A stretch of 64,000 bases of DNA from Neoarius graeffei (GCF_027579695.1 NC_083571.1:48585890-48649889), one strand, 5' to 3'; numbered from the stretch's first letter, positions 31,688 to 44,271 are shown. Numbers and translations are program-made. Notes: generated from the letters alone by a model not told the origin.

Positions 31688-32500
31688 CATACATATGCTG
31701 AACTGATTGGTTTTCGAGGGGGTTCATTTGAAAGCAGTAGGCGAGATGTCAGGAAAGAAAAGAAAGCAGCTATTTTTCAAAACAAAGTGTAAATCACTCA
31801 AGGAAAATAGTTTCCCCTTACCGCTAATGAATACATTACAGTGGCATCTTATCCAATGGTTTCCCTCAATGTTCATAAGTCATTTAAGCGTGTTCTGAAT
31901 TGATGAAATACATTTTACACAATTTTCCTCAACCAGAACACTATCTGTGCTTCAGCAGAACCCTGTAATGCCCTCCTCTCTCTCTCTACTCTGGGCTCAA
32001 GAAGACAACAAAGGGGCAATAACAGAACAACCACCAATCAGAATTCAGGTACATTCTGTTGCCAAGTAAAATTGTAACCTTTCAACGTGTCAAAAAAGTT
32101 CTAGAGACCTTGTCCTGTTTTACCGTTAGATCAATCACATCTCAGCTTAAAGTAGCATTCTAAAACTAGTTAAAGATCACAAAGAAGAGAGCCAACTCCC
32201 CTTGCCAGTGGAATACAGTGTTTAAGGCTCCAGATGTGTTTTACTTCCATTTATGAGGGAAAGGAACATACACCCTCTAGACAGTCAATGCGTTATTCGC
32301 TTGTAAAACATATTTGCAAATTGGTAGAATGAATTAATCATCACATGCAAGATTTGCAATTAATCAAATGAACTGCATATTATTATTCATGAATTACTAC
32401 AGTTCTGAACTTCAAAATTTAAAAGTCTGGACTTTGGAGAGATGATGGATACTCTTTTGGTGGAACACAATGGAGCAAAATATTGTGACCCTATAATGTT
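31688..32500. other. Interior of the 29314-32582 insert
   Basis: AT-rich, no recognised gene or repeat apart from a short TC-rich tract near 31975. Confidence 0.4.
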
Positions 32501-33329
32501 GACCTGAAGTTGGCACCACTGGGGGTCCGCATTAGGTTTATGTCCCCACCAATGTTAGTACCAAACCTATGCCCTTGCATGGTGCCATATTCTTTCCATT
32601 TTGCTATAATGGATTTAATGGTGCTCCCTGGGATATTCAAAGTTTGGGATATTTTTTATAACCCAACCCTGATCCATACTTCACAAGTTTGTCTCTGATC
32701 TGTTTGGAGGCTCCTTGGTTTTCATGTTGCTTGCTTAGTAGTGTTGCAGAGTCAGGGTCCTTCCAGAACAGGTTGATTTATACATACATCATGTGACACT
32801 TTGATTGTATGTGTATGTAAGATACACATACAGGTGGATCTTAAATCAACTAATTATGTGACTTATGAAGTGAATTTTTTGGACCAGCTCTTATTTAGGG
32901 CTTTAATATGAAAGGGGGTGAATACCTATGCACACTCCAGATTTTTGTTTTTTTTCTTCATCTTACAGTGGGGCAAAAAAGTATTTAGTCAGCCACCAAT
33001 TGTGCAAGTTCTCTCACTTAAAAAGATGAGAGGCTTGTAATTTTCATCATAGGTACACTTCAACTATGAGAGACTGAATGGGGGGAAAGAATCCAGGAAA
33101 TCACATTGTAGGATTTTTAATGAATTAATTGGTAAATTCCTTGGTAAAATAAGTATTTGGTCACCTACAAACAAGCAAGATTTCTGGCTCTCACAGACCT
33201 GTAATAACTACTTTAAGAGGCTCCTCTGTCCTCCACTCGTTACCTGTATTAATGGCACCTGTTTGAACTCTTTATCAGTATAAAAGACACCTGTCCTCAA
33301 CCTCAAACAGTCACACTCCAAACTCCACT

Positions 33330-34342
<1,013 letters not shown>

Positions 34343-34529
34343 GATGAACTTCTGTTATTGACCAAATACCTATTTTCCACCATAATTTGCAAATAAATTC
34401 TTTAAAAATCAGACAATGTGATTTTCTGGATTTTTTTTTCTAATTTTGTCTCTCATAGTTGACGTGTACCTATGATGAAAATTACAGGCCTCTCTCATCT
34501 TTTTAAGTGGGAGAACTTGCACAATTGGT

Positions 34530-34600
34530 CTCATCTCATTATCTCTAGCTGCTTTATCCTGTTCTACAGGGTCGCAGGCAAGCTGGAGCCTATCCCAGCT
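34530..34600 (-). mobile_element. Truncated SINE (3' tail only)
   Basis: 71 bp of the SINE tail region (CTGTTCTACAGGGTCGCAGG...) with a perfect 11-bp duplication GCACAATTGGT on both sides (34519-34529, 34601-34611): a severely 5'-truncated but genuine retroposition. Confidence 0.9.
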
Positions 34601-34657
34601 GCACAATTGGTGACTGACTAAATACTTTTTTGCCCCACTGTAATTATTGTTTGTGTC

Positions 34658-34966
34658 TGTAACAGTTCGTCTGGGTGGGTGGAGCACAGAGGACGGCAGG
34701 ACAGAGATCAGGTTTTGGAATGGGGGTTTTATTGCCACATTTTTCAGTGAACAGTCTTTAACTCAAACAGACTCACACACGACTGGTGTCTTGTTCGGGG
34801 ATGTGCTCCTCTGCTCAACGCTCTCCCTCCTTAAATAGGGCGCGGTCACTGGGAAGACACACAAACACAGGTTAATTGACCTCAGGTGTCGTGATTCTGC
34901 CACTTACCTTCCCTGACTCCGCCCTCCTGTCACAGACCGGCGCTTGACCACACCCCCGCTGCCACA
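34658..34966 (-). repeat. 3' LTR of Gmr1-like copy B
   Basis: TGTAACAG...CTGCCACA. On the minus strand a TATTTAAGG box lies near 34835 and AATAAAACC near 34730. The minus-strand purine-rich tract GGGCAGTGGGGGTA precedes it (34967-34980). Confidence 0.9.
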
Positions 34967-36583
34967 TACCCCCACTGCCCGACTCAGGCCGGGCGGCCGT
35001 CTGGCCTGCAGCTGACTCCCCCCCCCCCCCCCCCCCCCTTGATGGGAGAGGAAGTCTGCCATGACCATCTGCGCCCCCGGCCTGTGGACCACCTTGAAAT
35101 TAAAGGGTTGGAGTGCCAGATACCAATGGGTGATCCGCGTGTTGGCATCCTTCATGCGGTGGAGCCACTGGAGGGGCGCGTGGTCCGAACAGAGGGTGAA
35201 AGGGCACCCCAGCAGGTAGTAACGGAGGGCGAGGACCGCCCACTTGATCGCCAGACACTCCTTTTCAATGGTGCTGTAGCGCCCCTCATGCACTGACAGC
35301 TTCCTACTGATGTAGAGGACGGGCCGGTCCTCCCCCTCCACCTCCTGGGACAAAACCGCCCCCAGCCCTCTGTCCGACGCATCCGTCTGTAACACAAAGG
35401 GGAGAGAAAAGTCAGGGGAGTGTAAAAGTGGCCCCCCACACAGTGCGGCCTTTACCTCAGAAAAAGCCCGCTGGCATTGCTCCGTCCACTGGACCGGATC
35501 TGGTGCCCCCTTTTTAGTGAGATCAGTCAGCGGGCTGGTGACGTCCGAATAATTAGGTATAAACATCCGATAATAGCCAGCCAGCCCCAGGAACTGTCTC
35601 ACCCCCTTTTTGGTCCTGGGCCTCAGGCAGGCCGCAATTGCTGCGGTCTTGATAATTTGGGGACGCACCTGCCCGTTGCCCAGGTGGAAGCCCAGATACC
35701 GTACTTCCACCTGCCCAATCGCACACTTCTTTGGGTTGGCTGTGAGACCCGCTCGCCTCAGCGACCTAAGGACGGCCCTCAGATGTTTGAGGTGCCTCGG
35801 CCAGTCATTATTATAGATGATGTCATCGAGGTAGGCAGCCGCATAGGTGGTGTGGGGGTGGAGGACCCTGTCCATCAGCCACTGAAACGTAGCGGGCGCC
35901 CCAAACAGCCCAAAAGGAAGCGTGACGAATTGGTGTAATCCGAACGGTGTGGAAAAGGCCATTTTTTCTCGGGATAGTGGAGTCAAGGGGATCTGCCAGT
36001 AACCCTTTGTTAAATCCAGTGTTGAATAAAAGCGAGCCGTGCCTAGTCGATTGAGCAACTCATCAATACGAGGCATTGGGTACGCGTCAAATTTAGACAC
36101 CGCGTTGACTTTTCTATAATCCACACAGAACCGGACCGACCCATCGGCCTTGGGTACCAAGACCACCAGGCTGCTCCAGTCACTGTGGGACTCCTCGACG
36201 ATGCCCATTTCGAGCATGGCCTCGAGTTCTTCCCGAACCACCTTTTTTTTGTGTTCGGGTAGCCTGTAAGGACGGCTACGCACTACCACCCCTGGGGGCG
36301 TCTCAATGTGGTGCTCTATGAGGTTGGTGCGACTGGGCAGGGGCGAGAACATGTCTGAAAACTCGGTCTGCAACTGGGCAACCTCCGTGAGTTGGGTCGG
36401 GGAGAGGTGGTCTCCACAGGGGACCGGAGAGGTACGTGACGCCAATGCCCCTTTTTGAACCTCCGGTCCCAGCTCCGCCTTCTCTGGAACCACTGACACC
36501 AACGCCATGGGGACCTCATTCCAGAGTTTAAGCAGATTGTGGTGGTAAATATGTAGCACCCCACCCCTGTCCATTCGCCTCAC
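34967..36583 (-). pseudogene. Gmr1-like reverse transcriptase and RNase H
   Basis: The reading continues the integrase C-terminus after a one-base shift near 36595. RT motifs in order: VLVPKADGSVRFCVDYRKVN, STLDLTKGYWQIPL, LPFGLFGAPATFQ and YLDDII (catalytic YxDD; one residue is missing just after it against the usual YLDDIII). Then the connection FLGLAGYYRMFIPNYS, RNase H with LQTDASDRGLGAVLSQ, STIEKECLAIKWA and YYLLGCPFTLCSDHAPLQW, ending HRPGAQMVMADFLSHQGG. About 500 codons are open. A 21-base C run at 35018-35038 encodes a glycine tail just past RNase H. Confidence 0.92.
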
Positions 36584-36903
36584 CTCATAGTCGACGTCCC
36601 GACTCGCCGTGTGACCTCAAAGGGTCCTTGCCACTTGGCGATCAATTTGGAGCTCGATGTGGGCAACAGTACGAGTACTTTATCTCCCGGTACGAACTCC
36701 CTAAGGCGCGTACCCTTGTTGTACAGGCGGGCTTGCCGTTCTTGGGCCTGCCGCAAATTCTCCTGGGTTAGGTGGGTGAGTGTGTGGAGTTTTGCGCACA
36801 GGTCCATAACGTATTGAATTTCGTTTTTACTTTGTGAAGGTCCCTCCTCCCAATTTTCCCGCAGCACATCTAGAACGCCGCGTGGCTTACGCCCATATAA
36901 TAA
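36584..36903 (-). pseudogene. Integrase C-terminal region of copy B
   Basis: Reads LRENWEEGPSQSKN, QERQARLYNKGTRLREF, PGDKVLVLLPTSSSKLIAKW and QGPFEVTRRVG. The PGDKVLVLLP...KWQGPFEV pattern is the SH3-like C-terminal domain (GPY/F module) of Ty3/gypsy integrases. The TAA at 36904-36906 splits it from the core, and the next frame change near 36595 splits it from RT. Confidence 0.88.
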
Positions 36904-37551
36904 TTAGAACGGGGAGAACCCCGTGGAGGCTTGGGGGACCTCTCGCACTGAAAACAACAAGGGCTCGAGCCACTTATCCAAATTACGTGCGTCCTCACTT
37001 AAGAATTTTTTAATTATATTCTTGAGGGTGCGATTGAACCGTTCAACTAAGCCGTCCGTTTGTGGGTGATACACGCTGGTGTGGATCGGCTTAATCCCCA
37101 ATAACCCATACAGTTCGCGCAGTGTCTGTGACATAAACGTGGTGCCTTGATCAGTCAGAATCTCTTTCGGGATTCCAACTCGGGAGATAATGCGGAAGAG
37201 CGCCTCCGCAATACTGCGTGCTGATATATTGCACAGAGGCACCGCTTCTGGGTATTGCGTTGCATAGTCCACCAGAACTAATATAAAGCGGTACCCTCGT
37301 GCTGACCGATCTAATGGCCCAACGAGATCCATCCCAATTCTTTCAAACGGGGTCTCGATTAATGGTAGAGGGCGCAAAGGTGCTTTTGGAATGGCCGCTG
37401 GATTTACTAACTGGCATTCGCGGCACGCCGTACACCACCTACGAACATCACCGCGAATCCCCGGCCAATAGAATCGGGCCATTATTCGGGCTAGTGTCTT
37501 ATCCTGCCCTAATTGTCCAGCCATGGGATTAAAGTGAGCCACCTGGAATAC
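36904..37551 (-). pseudogene. Integrase zinc-binding and catalytic core of copy B
   Basis: The N-terminal HHCC finger is VAHFNPMAGQLG...CTACREC. The second histidine expected in GHLG is replaced by Gln. The catalytic core has ERIGMDLVGPLD (first Asp), ILTDQGTTFMS (second Asp) and YHPQTDGLVERFNRTL (Glu): the full DDE triad. A TAG just upstream (37552-37554) separates it from the protease frame and a TAA (36904-36906) ends it; both are single in-frame stops. It sits between protease and RT, unlike most Ty3/gypsy elements. Confidence 0.92.
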
Positions 37552-38271
37552 CTATTCCTGGCGGCTCTTTGGAATTAAAAGCTGCGTGATTTGTTCTTTC
37601 GTCTGAGTGTCCTGCGTCACTCGGTATAATCTATCCTTCGTAATAGAAAAATAGGGGAAGGACGGGGTGGCGTTCGGCGGGAGCGTTTGACCATCGATTA
37701 CTCTCACTTGGTCAAACGCATGCCACAGAGTCTCGTCTCGCGACTGTTCTAACGGGAAATCCGTGAGGGATTCCCCGAGAGAGAGAGGAGGAGCATAGGG
37801 CTCCTCACTCTGACAAGGAAATGACGTAGACAGCTCTGTAACAGCTGCTCCCGCCAAGGCGACACCGGGACCTCCCCCTGCTGAAGTATGGCAGGACCCA
37901 CTCTTCACTAAATGGCTCATCAACTCCCCGAATCCCAGCCAATCAGTCCCCAAAATTATCGAGCAGGTGAGGCGAGGATTAACCGCCGCCTTTACTATAA
38001 ATTCTTCCCCTCGGAAAAAAATGTGGACTGACACCAAAGGGTAGCTGTGAACATCCCTGTGCACACACAACACCTTCACCCCCTGTACTCCCCCCAATGC
38101 CTCGTTTTGCACCAGGCTTTGGTGAATTGAGGTTTGATTACAACCGGAATCCACCAACGCCTGATATGTATCCCCTTGAATACTCACCGGTATGCGATAC
38201 GCTCCGGCCCGATCGAGGGTGGCTCCTGGCGTGTCGGGGATCCTGACCACGGCGCCCACCTCCATTACCAT
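37552..38271 (-). pseudogene. Aspartic protease and linker region of copy B
   Basis: After the zinc knuckle the frame reads EVGAVVRIPD, AYRIPVSIQGDTYQALVDSG then CNQTSI. LVDSG is the retropepsin catalytic triad (DSG where DTG is more usual). ILGTDWLGFGEL is the distal flap/hydrophobic-Gly motif. The rest (to KSRQE) is a linker leading into integrase. In the zinc knuckle just upstream a Trp codon is TAG (C*RCGEPGH near 38309). Confidence 0.85.
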
Positions 38272-38357
38272 GCACTGTTGTTGGAGGTGGCCCGGCTCCC
38301 CGCAGCGCTAGCAAACCCGCCCGGGCTTCCTCTCCGCACCGGTGTTCTGGGGCTCAC

Positions 38358-39221
38358 TCACCTGAGGGGGGGGGGAGAGACAGACACAGAAGGGAGAAAT
38401 GGGAGGGCACCGCGGGTGCGGCGGGCCGGCACCAGTGGCGCCGGCCCCCGCCTCCGCAGTGGGGGAATGGGGCGAGGACGAGACACAGGAGGAGAGGGAG
38501 AGAGAGAAGAGGCTGTCTGCTGTCCTGCTGCCGGGACAGCTGCCATATGGTCCTCCGCCAGCTTGATTGCTTGATCCAGCAACGCCGGGCGGTGGCACTG
38601 GACCCACTCCGCGGTTCCTGCTGGCAAGCGAGCGATGAATTGCTCCAGTACTACCTGGTCGATGATCCCCTCAGCGTCATGGTTGTCGGCCCTCAACCAC
38701 CGCCAGCAGGTGTCCCGGAGTTGCTGGCCAAACGTTTGAGGCCGGCCGACTTCCTCCGGGCGCAAAGCGCGGAAGCGCTGATGCTGCTGCTCAGGGGTGC
38801 GCCCCACACGCTGGAGGACAGCCCGGCGAAGGTCCGCGTAGGCCAGCCGGCGGTCGGCGGGGAGCTGTAGCGCGGCCAGCTGCGCCTCTCCCATTAGCAG
38901 GGGGAGGAGGCATGCCGCGCGCTGCTCCATCGGCCACCCCGAGGTCTCCGCGACTTGCTCGAAGAGCATGATAAATGCCTCGGGGTTGTTCTGCGGGCCC
39001 ATCTTGGTTAGGGTGAGTGGGGACGGGCCCGCGGTGGGAGCGCTGGTGGACCCCGCCGACGCGAGGAGGTGCTGGAACGCCTCACGATCTTCTTGCTGGG
39101 CCAGCACCAGGGCCTTGAACCGCTGTTCCTGATCCTTTCGGAGGGAGACTAGCACCTGATGCTGGCTTTGCTGGGCCGTGGCGAGGGCATGGACCAGTTC
39201 GGCGAACGGGGAGGACTCCAT
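38358..39221 (-). pseudogene. Gag with SCAN-like capsid domain, copy B
   Basis: Start MESSPFAELVHALATAQQSQ at 39221. A glutamine/arginine-rich N-terminus precedes FIMLFEQVAETSGWPMEQRA, then YADLRRAVLQRVGRTPEQQH, QRFRALRPEEVGRPQTFGQQ, LRDTCWRWLRAD, IIDQVVLEQFIARLP and EWVQCHRPALLDQAIKLAED. This succession of five short helices with LRxxCxxWL and LEQFxxxLP is what defines the SCAN dimerisation domain of vertebrate zinc-finger proteins. A G-run (about 38367-38376) shifts the frame before the zinc knuckle. Length is normal for the family. Confidence 0.88.
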
Positions 39222-39248
39222 GGGGCTGATCGGCTGCTGCGCTCCAGT

Positions 39249-39266
39249 TCCCAGGTTTCGGCACCA
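39249..39266 (-). promoter_or_regulatory. tRNA-Phe-type primer binding site, copy B
   Basis: One base after the 5' LTR the minus strand reads TGGTGCCGAAACCTGGGA, complementary to the tRNA-Phe 3' end with one mismatch (T for C). Confidence 0.85.
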
Positions 39267-39267
39267 C

Positions 39268-39582
39268 TGTAACAGTTCGTATGGGTGGGTGGAGCACAGA
39301 GGACGGCAGGACAAAGATCAGGTTTTGGAATGGGGGTTTTATTGCCACACTTTTCAGTGAACAATCTTTAACTCAAACAGACACACACACACACGACTGG
39401 CATCTTGTTCGGGGATGAGCTCCTCTGCTCTACGCTCTCCCTCCTTAAATAGGGCGCGGTCACTGGGAAGACACACACAAACACAGGTTAATTGACCTCA
39501 GGTGTCGTGATTCTGCCACTTACCTTCCCTGACTCCGCCCTCCTGTCACAGACCAGCGCTTGACCACACCCCCGCTACCACA
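39268..39582 (-). repeat. 5' LTR of Gmr1-like copy B
   Basis: TGTAACAG...CTACCACA, ending next to GTGTC. TATA-like TATTTAAGG near 39445 and AATAAAACC near 39340 on the minus strand. It contains a slightly longer CA run than the 3' LTR. Confidence 0.9.
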
Positions 39583-39736
39583 GTGTCACAATAAAACAAT
39601 TTGCACCTTTAAAGTGGTAGGCATGTTGTGTAAATCAAATGGTTCTAACCCCCCAAAATCCATTTTAATTCCAGCTTGTAATGTGACAAAACAGGACAAA
39701 CACAAAGGGGGATGAATACTCTTGCAAGACACCGTA

Positions 39737-40134
39737 TACTCAAAATGAACACATTGACCATTACTGATTGTAGTTCCTCTGTTGTGCTAAATAGCTTGTT
39801 GCTCCTCCTCTGTTAGTAGAAAGGGGCTCGCTGTTAGTTGAACTATTTCTCAACCCAGCAGTGACCCACCCCTTTGCTACTGCTGGACCTGATACACACA
39901 TACCAAAGCCATGCACTCTAATCCACCACAATGTGTCACTGCTGCATTGAGAGTGGTTCAGCACCCAAATGATATTTCGTCATTGGTGGTCCAGTGGTGG
40001 TCCCTTTTCTACGGAGTCAGAAAAAGATAGCATCTGATGAGCTGAAGTCAGCATTTGTAAACATACAAAATATATTATGGTATATACTGTAAATGGAGTA
40101 TTGCATAGCACATAATAGTATTTTTTCTCCATAG
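39737..40134. other. End of the last lectin intron
   Basis: Remaining original intron sequence; no repeat recognised. It ends in TTTTTTCTCCATAG, a good acceptor. Confidence 0.5.
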
Positions 40135-40212
40135 CTGAAATCTGCCGGCACCCAATCATCAGTAGTTCATATCCGCTGGGCAAAGGAACCAGAACTGGAA
40201 ACTGAAACTTAA
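40135..40212 (+). CDS. Fucolectin-like gene: terminal exon with stop codon
   Basis: Acceptor TTTTTTCTCCATAG, phase 0 entry matching the phase 0 exit at 26911. It encodes LKSAGTQSSVVHIRWAKEPE then LETET and TAA at 40210-40212. Joined to the previous exon it gives MRDKVLQK-LKSAGTQSS and a strand-like VVHIRW, which fits as the continuation of a small C-terminal module. The phase, the acceptor and the sensible amphipathic continuation support it. The 13.2 kb intron in between is almost wholly transposon. The protein ends here with no transmembrane segment, consistent with secretion. Confidence 0.62.
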   Translation: MKSAGTQSSVVHIRWAKEPELETET

Positions 40213-40339
40213 AAAAAAGGGTAAGAACAATTAGAAGAATAATCCTGTTATTACTACCACTAAAACTACAATCCCAAATGGGAAAATTTGGGGCAGTATT
40301 TTGAAATTAAAACTGAAAATAATGATAAATATTTGATCT
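40213..40339 (+). other. Probable 3' UTR of the lectin gene
   Basis: AT-rich sequence after the stop. AATAAA occurs at about 40339-40344, next to the decayed Tc1, and could serve as the poly(A) signal. Confidence 0.3.
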
Positions 40340-43300
40340 AATAAATACTTATTTCAATTTTGATTCTTGCACCAAATTTCAAAAAACTTGGGATAGTAAA
40401 GTATTTGCCACTTTGTATTGTTACCATTCCTTCTCACTGATGACACCAAGTGGTGAAGTGTTTCAGGTATTATTTTATCCCATTCTTCTACAGCCATGCC
40501 TTTTGCAATGTGTGTGTATAATGTGGGTTTGTATTGTCTTACTGAAATATCCCTGGAAAAGATGTCGTGTTGAAGGCAGCATATGTTGCTCCAAAATCTC
40601 AATGTACTTTTCTGCATTAGTGCTGCCATCACAGAAGTGTAAGTTACCTTTGCCAAGGACACTGACACAACCCTGTACCATGACAGACCCTGTCTTTTGG
40701 ACTTGTTGCTGATAAAAGTCTGGATGGTCCTTTTCGCCTTTGGTTCAGAACACACAGTGTCCATTTCTTACAAAAAAGACCTGGAATACTTATTCAGCTG
40801 GCCATATTACATGTTTTCAGTGTTTGATGATCCATTTCAGATGCCTCAGAGCCCAGAGAAGTCAACAGCACTTCTGGACACAGTTAACATACGGTAATGT
40901 GGTATGAGCACGGAGAGATTTATAGTGTTGACTTTGCCACCTAAGGGAATCTTGCCCCTAGTAAATAGTTGAAAAAATTTAACCACTGAAAACCTAAATC
41001 TTCACACAGGTTTGAATGAACACACTTAAAATGACAAAGACAGGATTCCAAAAAATTGTACAAATTTTATGAATAGAATACATTGAAATAAGACAAAACA
41101 CTGCATTTTGACTGAGGGAAGTCAAATACACATTCATGACACCAGCACCACTGGTTGCACCTAGGACATTATATGGAAAACTAAGGGCTTAATACGGGAC
41201 TATACTATACCAGACTATAAAACAGCATTTTAAAAAGAGCCAGGAACAGTGCTAGGGCTTACCATAGTAGAAGAATGTGTGAAAGGAAGGAAAAACAAAA
41301 CAAGGAAAGGATCCAGACACTACACACCATCAAATTAACTCCCCATGTGCTCAGCTACAAAAGGACCAGTGAAGAAATTCCACCACCAGGGGACCAGCCT
41401 GCCACTTCCTCTGGCCCAACAGCTCTTGCCCAGTGAAAATGGGGGGGGCGAAATGTTAGCAAAAGCACATGGTGAGAGGAGGATGAGAAGCCATACAAAA
41501 CAAAAAGCTGGTTACAGATTTCCATCCATCCATTATCCGTAATCACTTATCCTGTGCAGGGTCACAGGCAAGCTGGAGCCTATCCCAGCTGACTATGGGT
41601 GAGAGGCAGGGTACACCCTGGACAAGTCGCCAGATCATCGCAGGGTTGACGCAGAGACAACCAACCATTCACATTCATTCACACCTATGGTCAATTTAGA
41701 GCCACCAATTAGCCTAACCTGCATGTCTTTGGACTGTGGGGGAAACCCACACAGACATGGGAAGAACACGCAAACTCCACACAGAAAGGACCCCGTTGGC
41801 CACTGGGCTCAAACCCAGAACCTTCTTGCTGTGAGGTGACAGTGCTAACCACTGCACTACCGTGCCACCCTGGTTACAGGTTTATTCAGCAAAACTCATC
41901 AGTCAATCAGAAGCCATTTATCCCCCCCCAGCCAGGAGAAGATCTGGTGTTGTCCTCCAGCCTCCCCATACCTAGTGATCTGCCCAGCCAAATAAAGACA
42001 CCAGCAATAGTCAGAACTTAAAAATAGAACCAAAAAATAACAGAAAAACAAAACAGCAGCATTGCCAGGGCATGGAAGCAATAAGCTTGAGAAAAGCCAC
42101 CTGCAAAGAAGTTGTGCACCACAGGCCTATGAATGCCAATAAGCAATGGTACAGCCCTCCGACCAGCAAGAATGAATAGGAAGGAAGGGAAAAGCTGCAA
42201 CAGCCCAGAGACTACACAAACAGAAAAATCAAATGAACTACTGGCCTGTTAGAGCCTAGAGAAGTTGGCAGGAAAAAAAAGCTAACTTACCTCAGATAAA
42301 AGTGAAGCTGCCCTCACTGAAGGCTCAAAGCGGATAACTGATACTCTGTAGTTGCCACAGTATGCCACAAACCAACCAGGCTACAAAGCAAAAGGAAAGT
42401 GGAAATTATCAAAATCCCATGCTGTAAGTGTTCAGTGTGGGGGAACAATAGAAATGCCTACCTTAGAAGAATAAGAAGAACCAACTGCAGCAATTAAGTC
42501 AGCCAAGGCAAACAGCAGACTACACCGCGAACATGGAAACCCCGTTACCAGGAACAGGAAAGAACTGGTAGAAAAATGTACATCCTTGAAGCCGTCCCCC
42601 TGCCTAGATATAATGTCGAGAGGACTGCCCCATAATTAAAATGCCCATGAATTAGCCAATCCCATTCTAAAACCACTGAAAAGCTGGGAAGAAACAGGGA
42701 AAACCTGATCTGGCACAATCAGGCTTCCTTTTTGCACAGTAAAGTTTTAACTGGCATTTGTGGATGTAACTCCTTATTGCAGTGCTTGACAAAGTTTTGT
42801 CAAAGTAAATAAATAAAGTAAAGCTATAGATGAATGCTATTCCCAAAGTAAAGCTATAGATGAATGATGGTTCTTGATGCAGAGACATCTGAGGGATCGG
42901 AGGTCACGGGTGTTAGGGTTGCACCCTTGCCCATTACACACCAAAATTACTTGATTCCTTGAATTGTTTAATGATTATATGCACCACAGAGGGTGAAATG
43001 TCCAAATCCCTTCCTATCTTTCTTTGAGGAACATTGTTTTTAAACATTTCAATAATTTTCTCAGGCATTTTTTGACAAACTGGAGATCCTTGGCCCATCT
43101 TTGCTCCTCAAAGACCAGGCCTTTCCTGGATACTGATTTTGTACCAAATCATGATTACAGTCACCTGTTGACATCACTTCTTTCAAATTACATCGTTATT
43201 TAATAGTTTTACCTTATTACTAGCCCTAAATTTCCCCATCCCAACTTTTTTTTGGACTGTGTTGCAGGGCTCAAATGCAGGAATGGATATATATTAACAA

Positions 43301-43455
43301 ATGAAATTAAATTGACCAAACAATACATGAAATATATTGGGTATATACTGTTTGCAATGAAATACAAGTCAAAATAAATTTAGAAATCAGTGCTTTCTTT
43401 TTTCATTTCCATTTTCCATACCATCCCAACTTTTTCAGATTTGGGGTTTTACTAC
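40340..43455 (-). pseudogene. Decayed Tc1-like transposon (family A-related) interrupted by other repeats
   Basis: The minus strand at 40475-40760 reads MVQGCVSVLGKGNLHFCDGS, TNAEKYIEILEQHMLPSTRH and LFQG, a Tc1 transposase block. At 42700-42790 it reads IHKCQLKLYCAKRKPD, a more N-terminal block. The outer ends show AACTTGGGATAG (left) and CCCAACTTTTTCAGATTTGG (right, about 43427). Between 40870 and 42650 lie a SINE (41522-41869) and unassigned sequence. Many stops and frame changes; older than the family A copies. Confidence 0.7.
41522..41869 (-). mobile_element. tRNA-headed SINE, tail type 1
   Basis: Full length on the minus strand, with head, boxes and a (ATGG)n tail. Flanked by a 14-bp duplication CTGGTTACAGATTT/CTGGTTACAGGTTT (one mismatch; 41508-41521, 41870-41883). 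Confidence 0.85.
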
Positions 43456-44271
43456 TATTAATAAGAATATTACAACAGGCAATCTGTGGGGTCCAAACAC
43501 TTTTGCATATAGCACCCCTTTGGCCAGTTCTTTTCAAGATACGTAGAGCAATAAATTGACCATACATGAAAATATTTATTACATTTTGTGATGATTGCTC
43601 AGTGCTAGGTGTCTCAAATCCTGCTTATGAAATTCAATTACAGATTAGTAGAAAGATAGAGCACACCAAATTTCAGCTCAACTGGAATTTTGGTTCCTGA
43701 GAAATAGCTAATTAAATTGAACTCTGATGTCTATGAACATGAATAGCGCCCCCAAGTAGCCAATTTGAGCAATATTTTATCAGGTACTAGGATAGTATCA
43801 GGTCCTTCTCTGAAGTTAACATTCAAGTCTCATGGCAATAGCTTAATGGGAACTTTTTGAAATATCTGCTGATAACTGTTTGGAGAATGACAATGTTTTT
43901 TAGTAATTAGATCATCACAAGAATCCACTTGCAGATTATCACCTATATGTGCCAGATGAAATTTCAGCTTGATTGGACTTACGGTTCCTGATATACAGCT
44001 ATTTGACCTTAGCTCCACCCCATTTGTATCACCAAATTTTGTACATGACCCCAGAATCTTGTCCTGTGTGTGCCTTTCAAGTTACATATGAATCCATATA
44101 GGTACTCATTAGTTACAACTTTTGGAGTAAATTAAGCAAGACCTCATTAGAAGTGATTGACATGTGGCAGCCATATTATTGACAAATATCAAAATGTTTT
44201 TGATAATTATTGAGGCTCACACTCTGCTCAGTAGTTTAAAACCAACTTAATGAAGGTAGGTCAAAAAAGCT
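43456..44271. repeat. Unclassified repeat with internally repeated phrases
   Basis: The phrase AAATTTCAGCTCAACTGGA (about 43669), followed by TTGGTTCCTGAGA, recurs at about 43961 as AAATTTCAGCTTGATTGGAC plus ACGGTTCCTGATA, and weakly at 44900. Each is followed by an AGCTA...TTGA segment and GCGCCCCC or CTCCACCC. No ORF. This looks like a degenerate roughly 290-bp period. Confidence 0.45.

Larger units (their letters stand above)
29314..32582. mobile_element. Insertion of an unassigned DNA element (hAT-like)
   Basis: It interrupts the family C Tc1 with an apparent duplication TGCCATA (29307-29313, 32583-32589). The ends share GGCATAG...GTCCCTACC (left) and inverted GGCATAGGTTTGGTACTAAC (right), imperfectly. 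Apart from the Tc1 copy at 30085-31687 the interior (29400-30084 and 31688-32520) shows no recognised gene. Confidence 0.55.
34658..39582 (-). mobile_element. Gmr1-like Ty3/gypsy retrotransposon, nearly complete (copy B)
   Basis: Two LTRs (34658-34966 and 39268-39582) differ by roughly a dozen changes and small indels and enclose 4.3 kb. They are flanked by a perfect 5-bp duplication GTGTC (34653-34657, 39583-39587). The order on the minus strand is LTR, tRNA-Phe primer site, gag, zinc knuckle, protease, integrase, reverse transcriptase, RNase H, purine tract, LTR. Integrase before RT is the hallmark of the Gmr1-like group. Several stops and frameshifts make it non-autonomous today. Confidence 0.93.
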
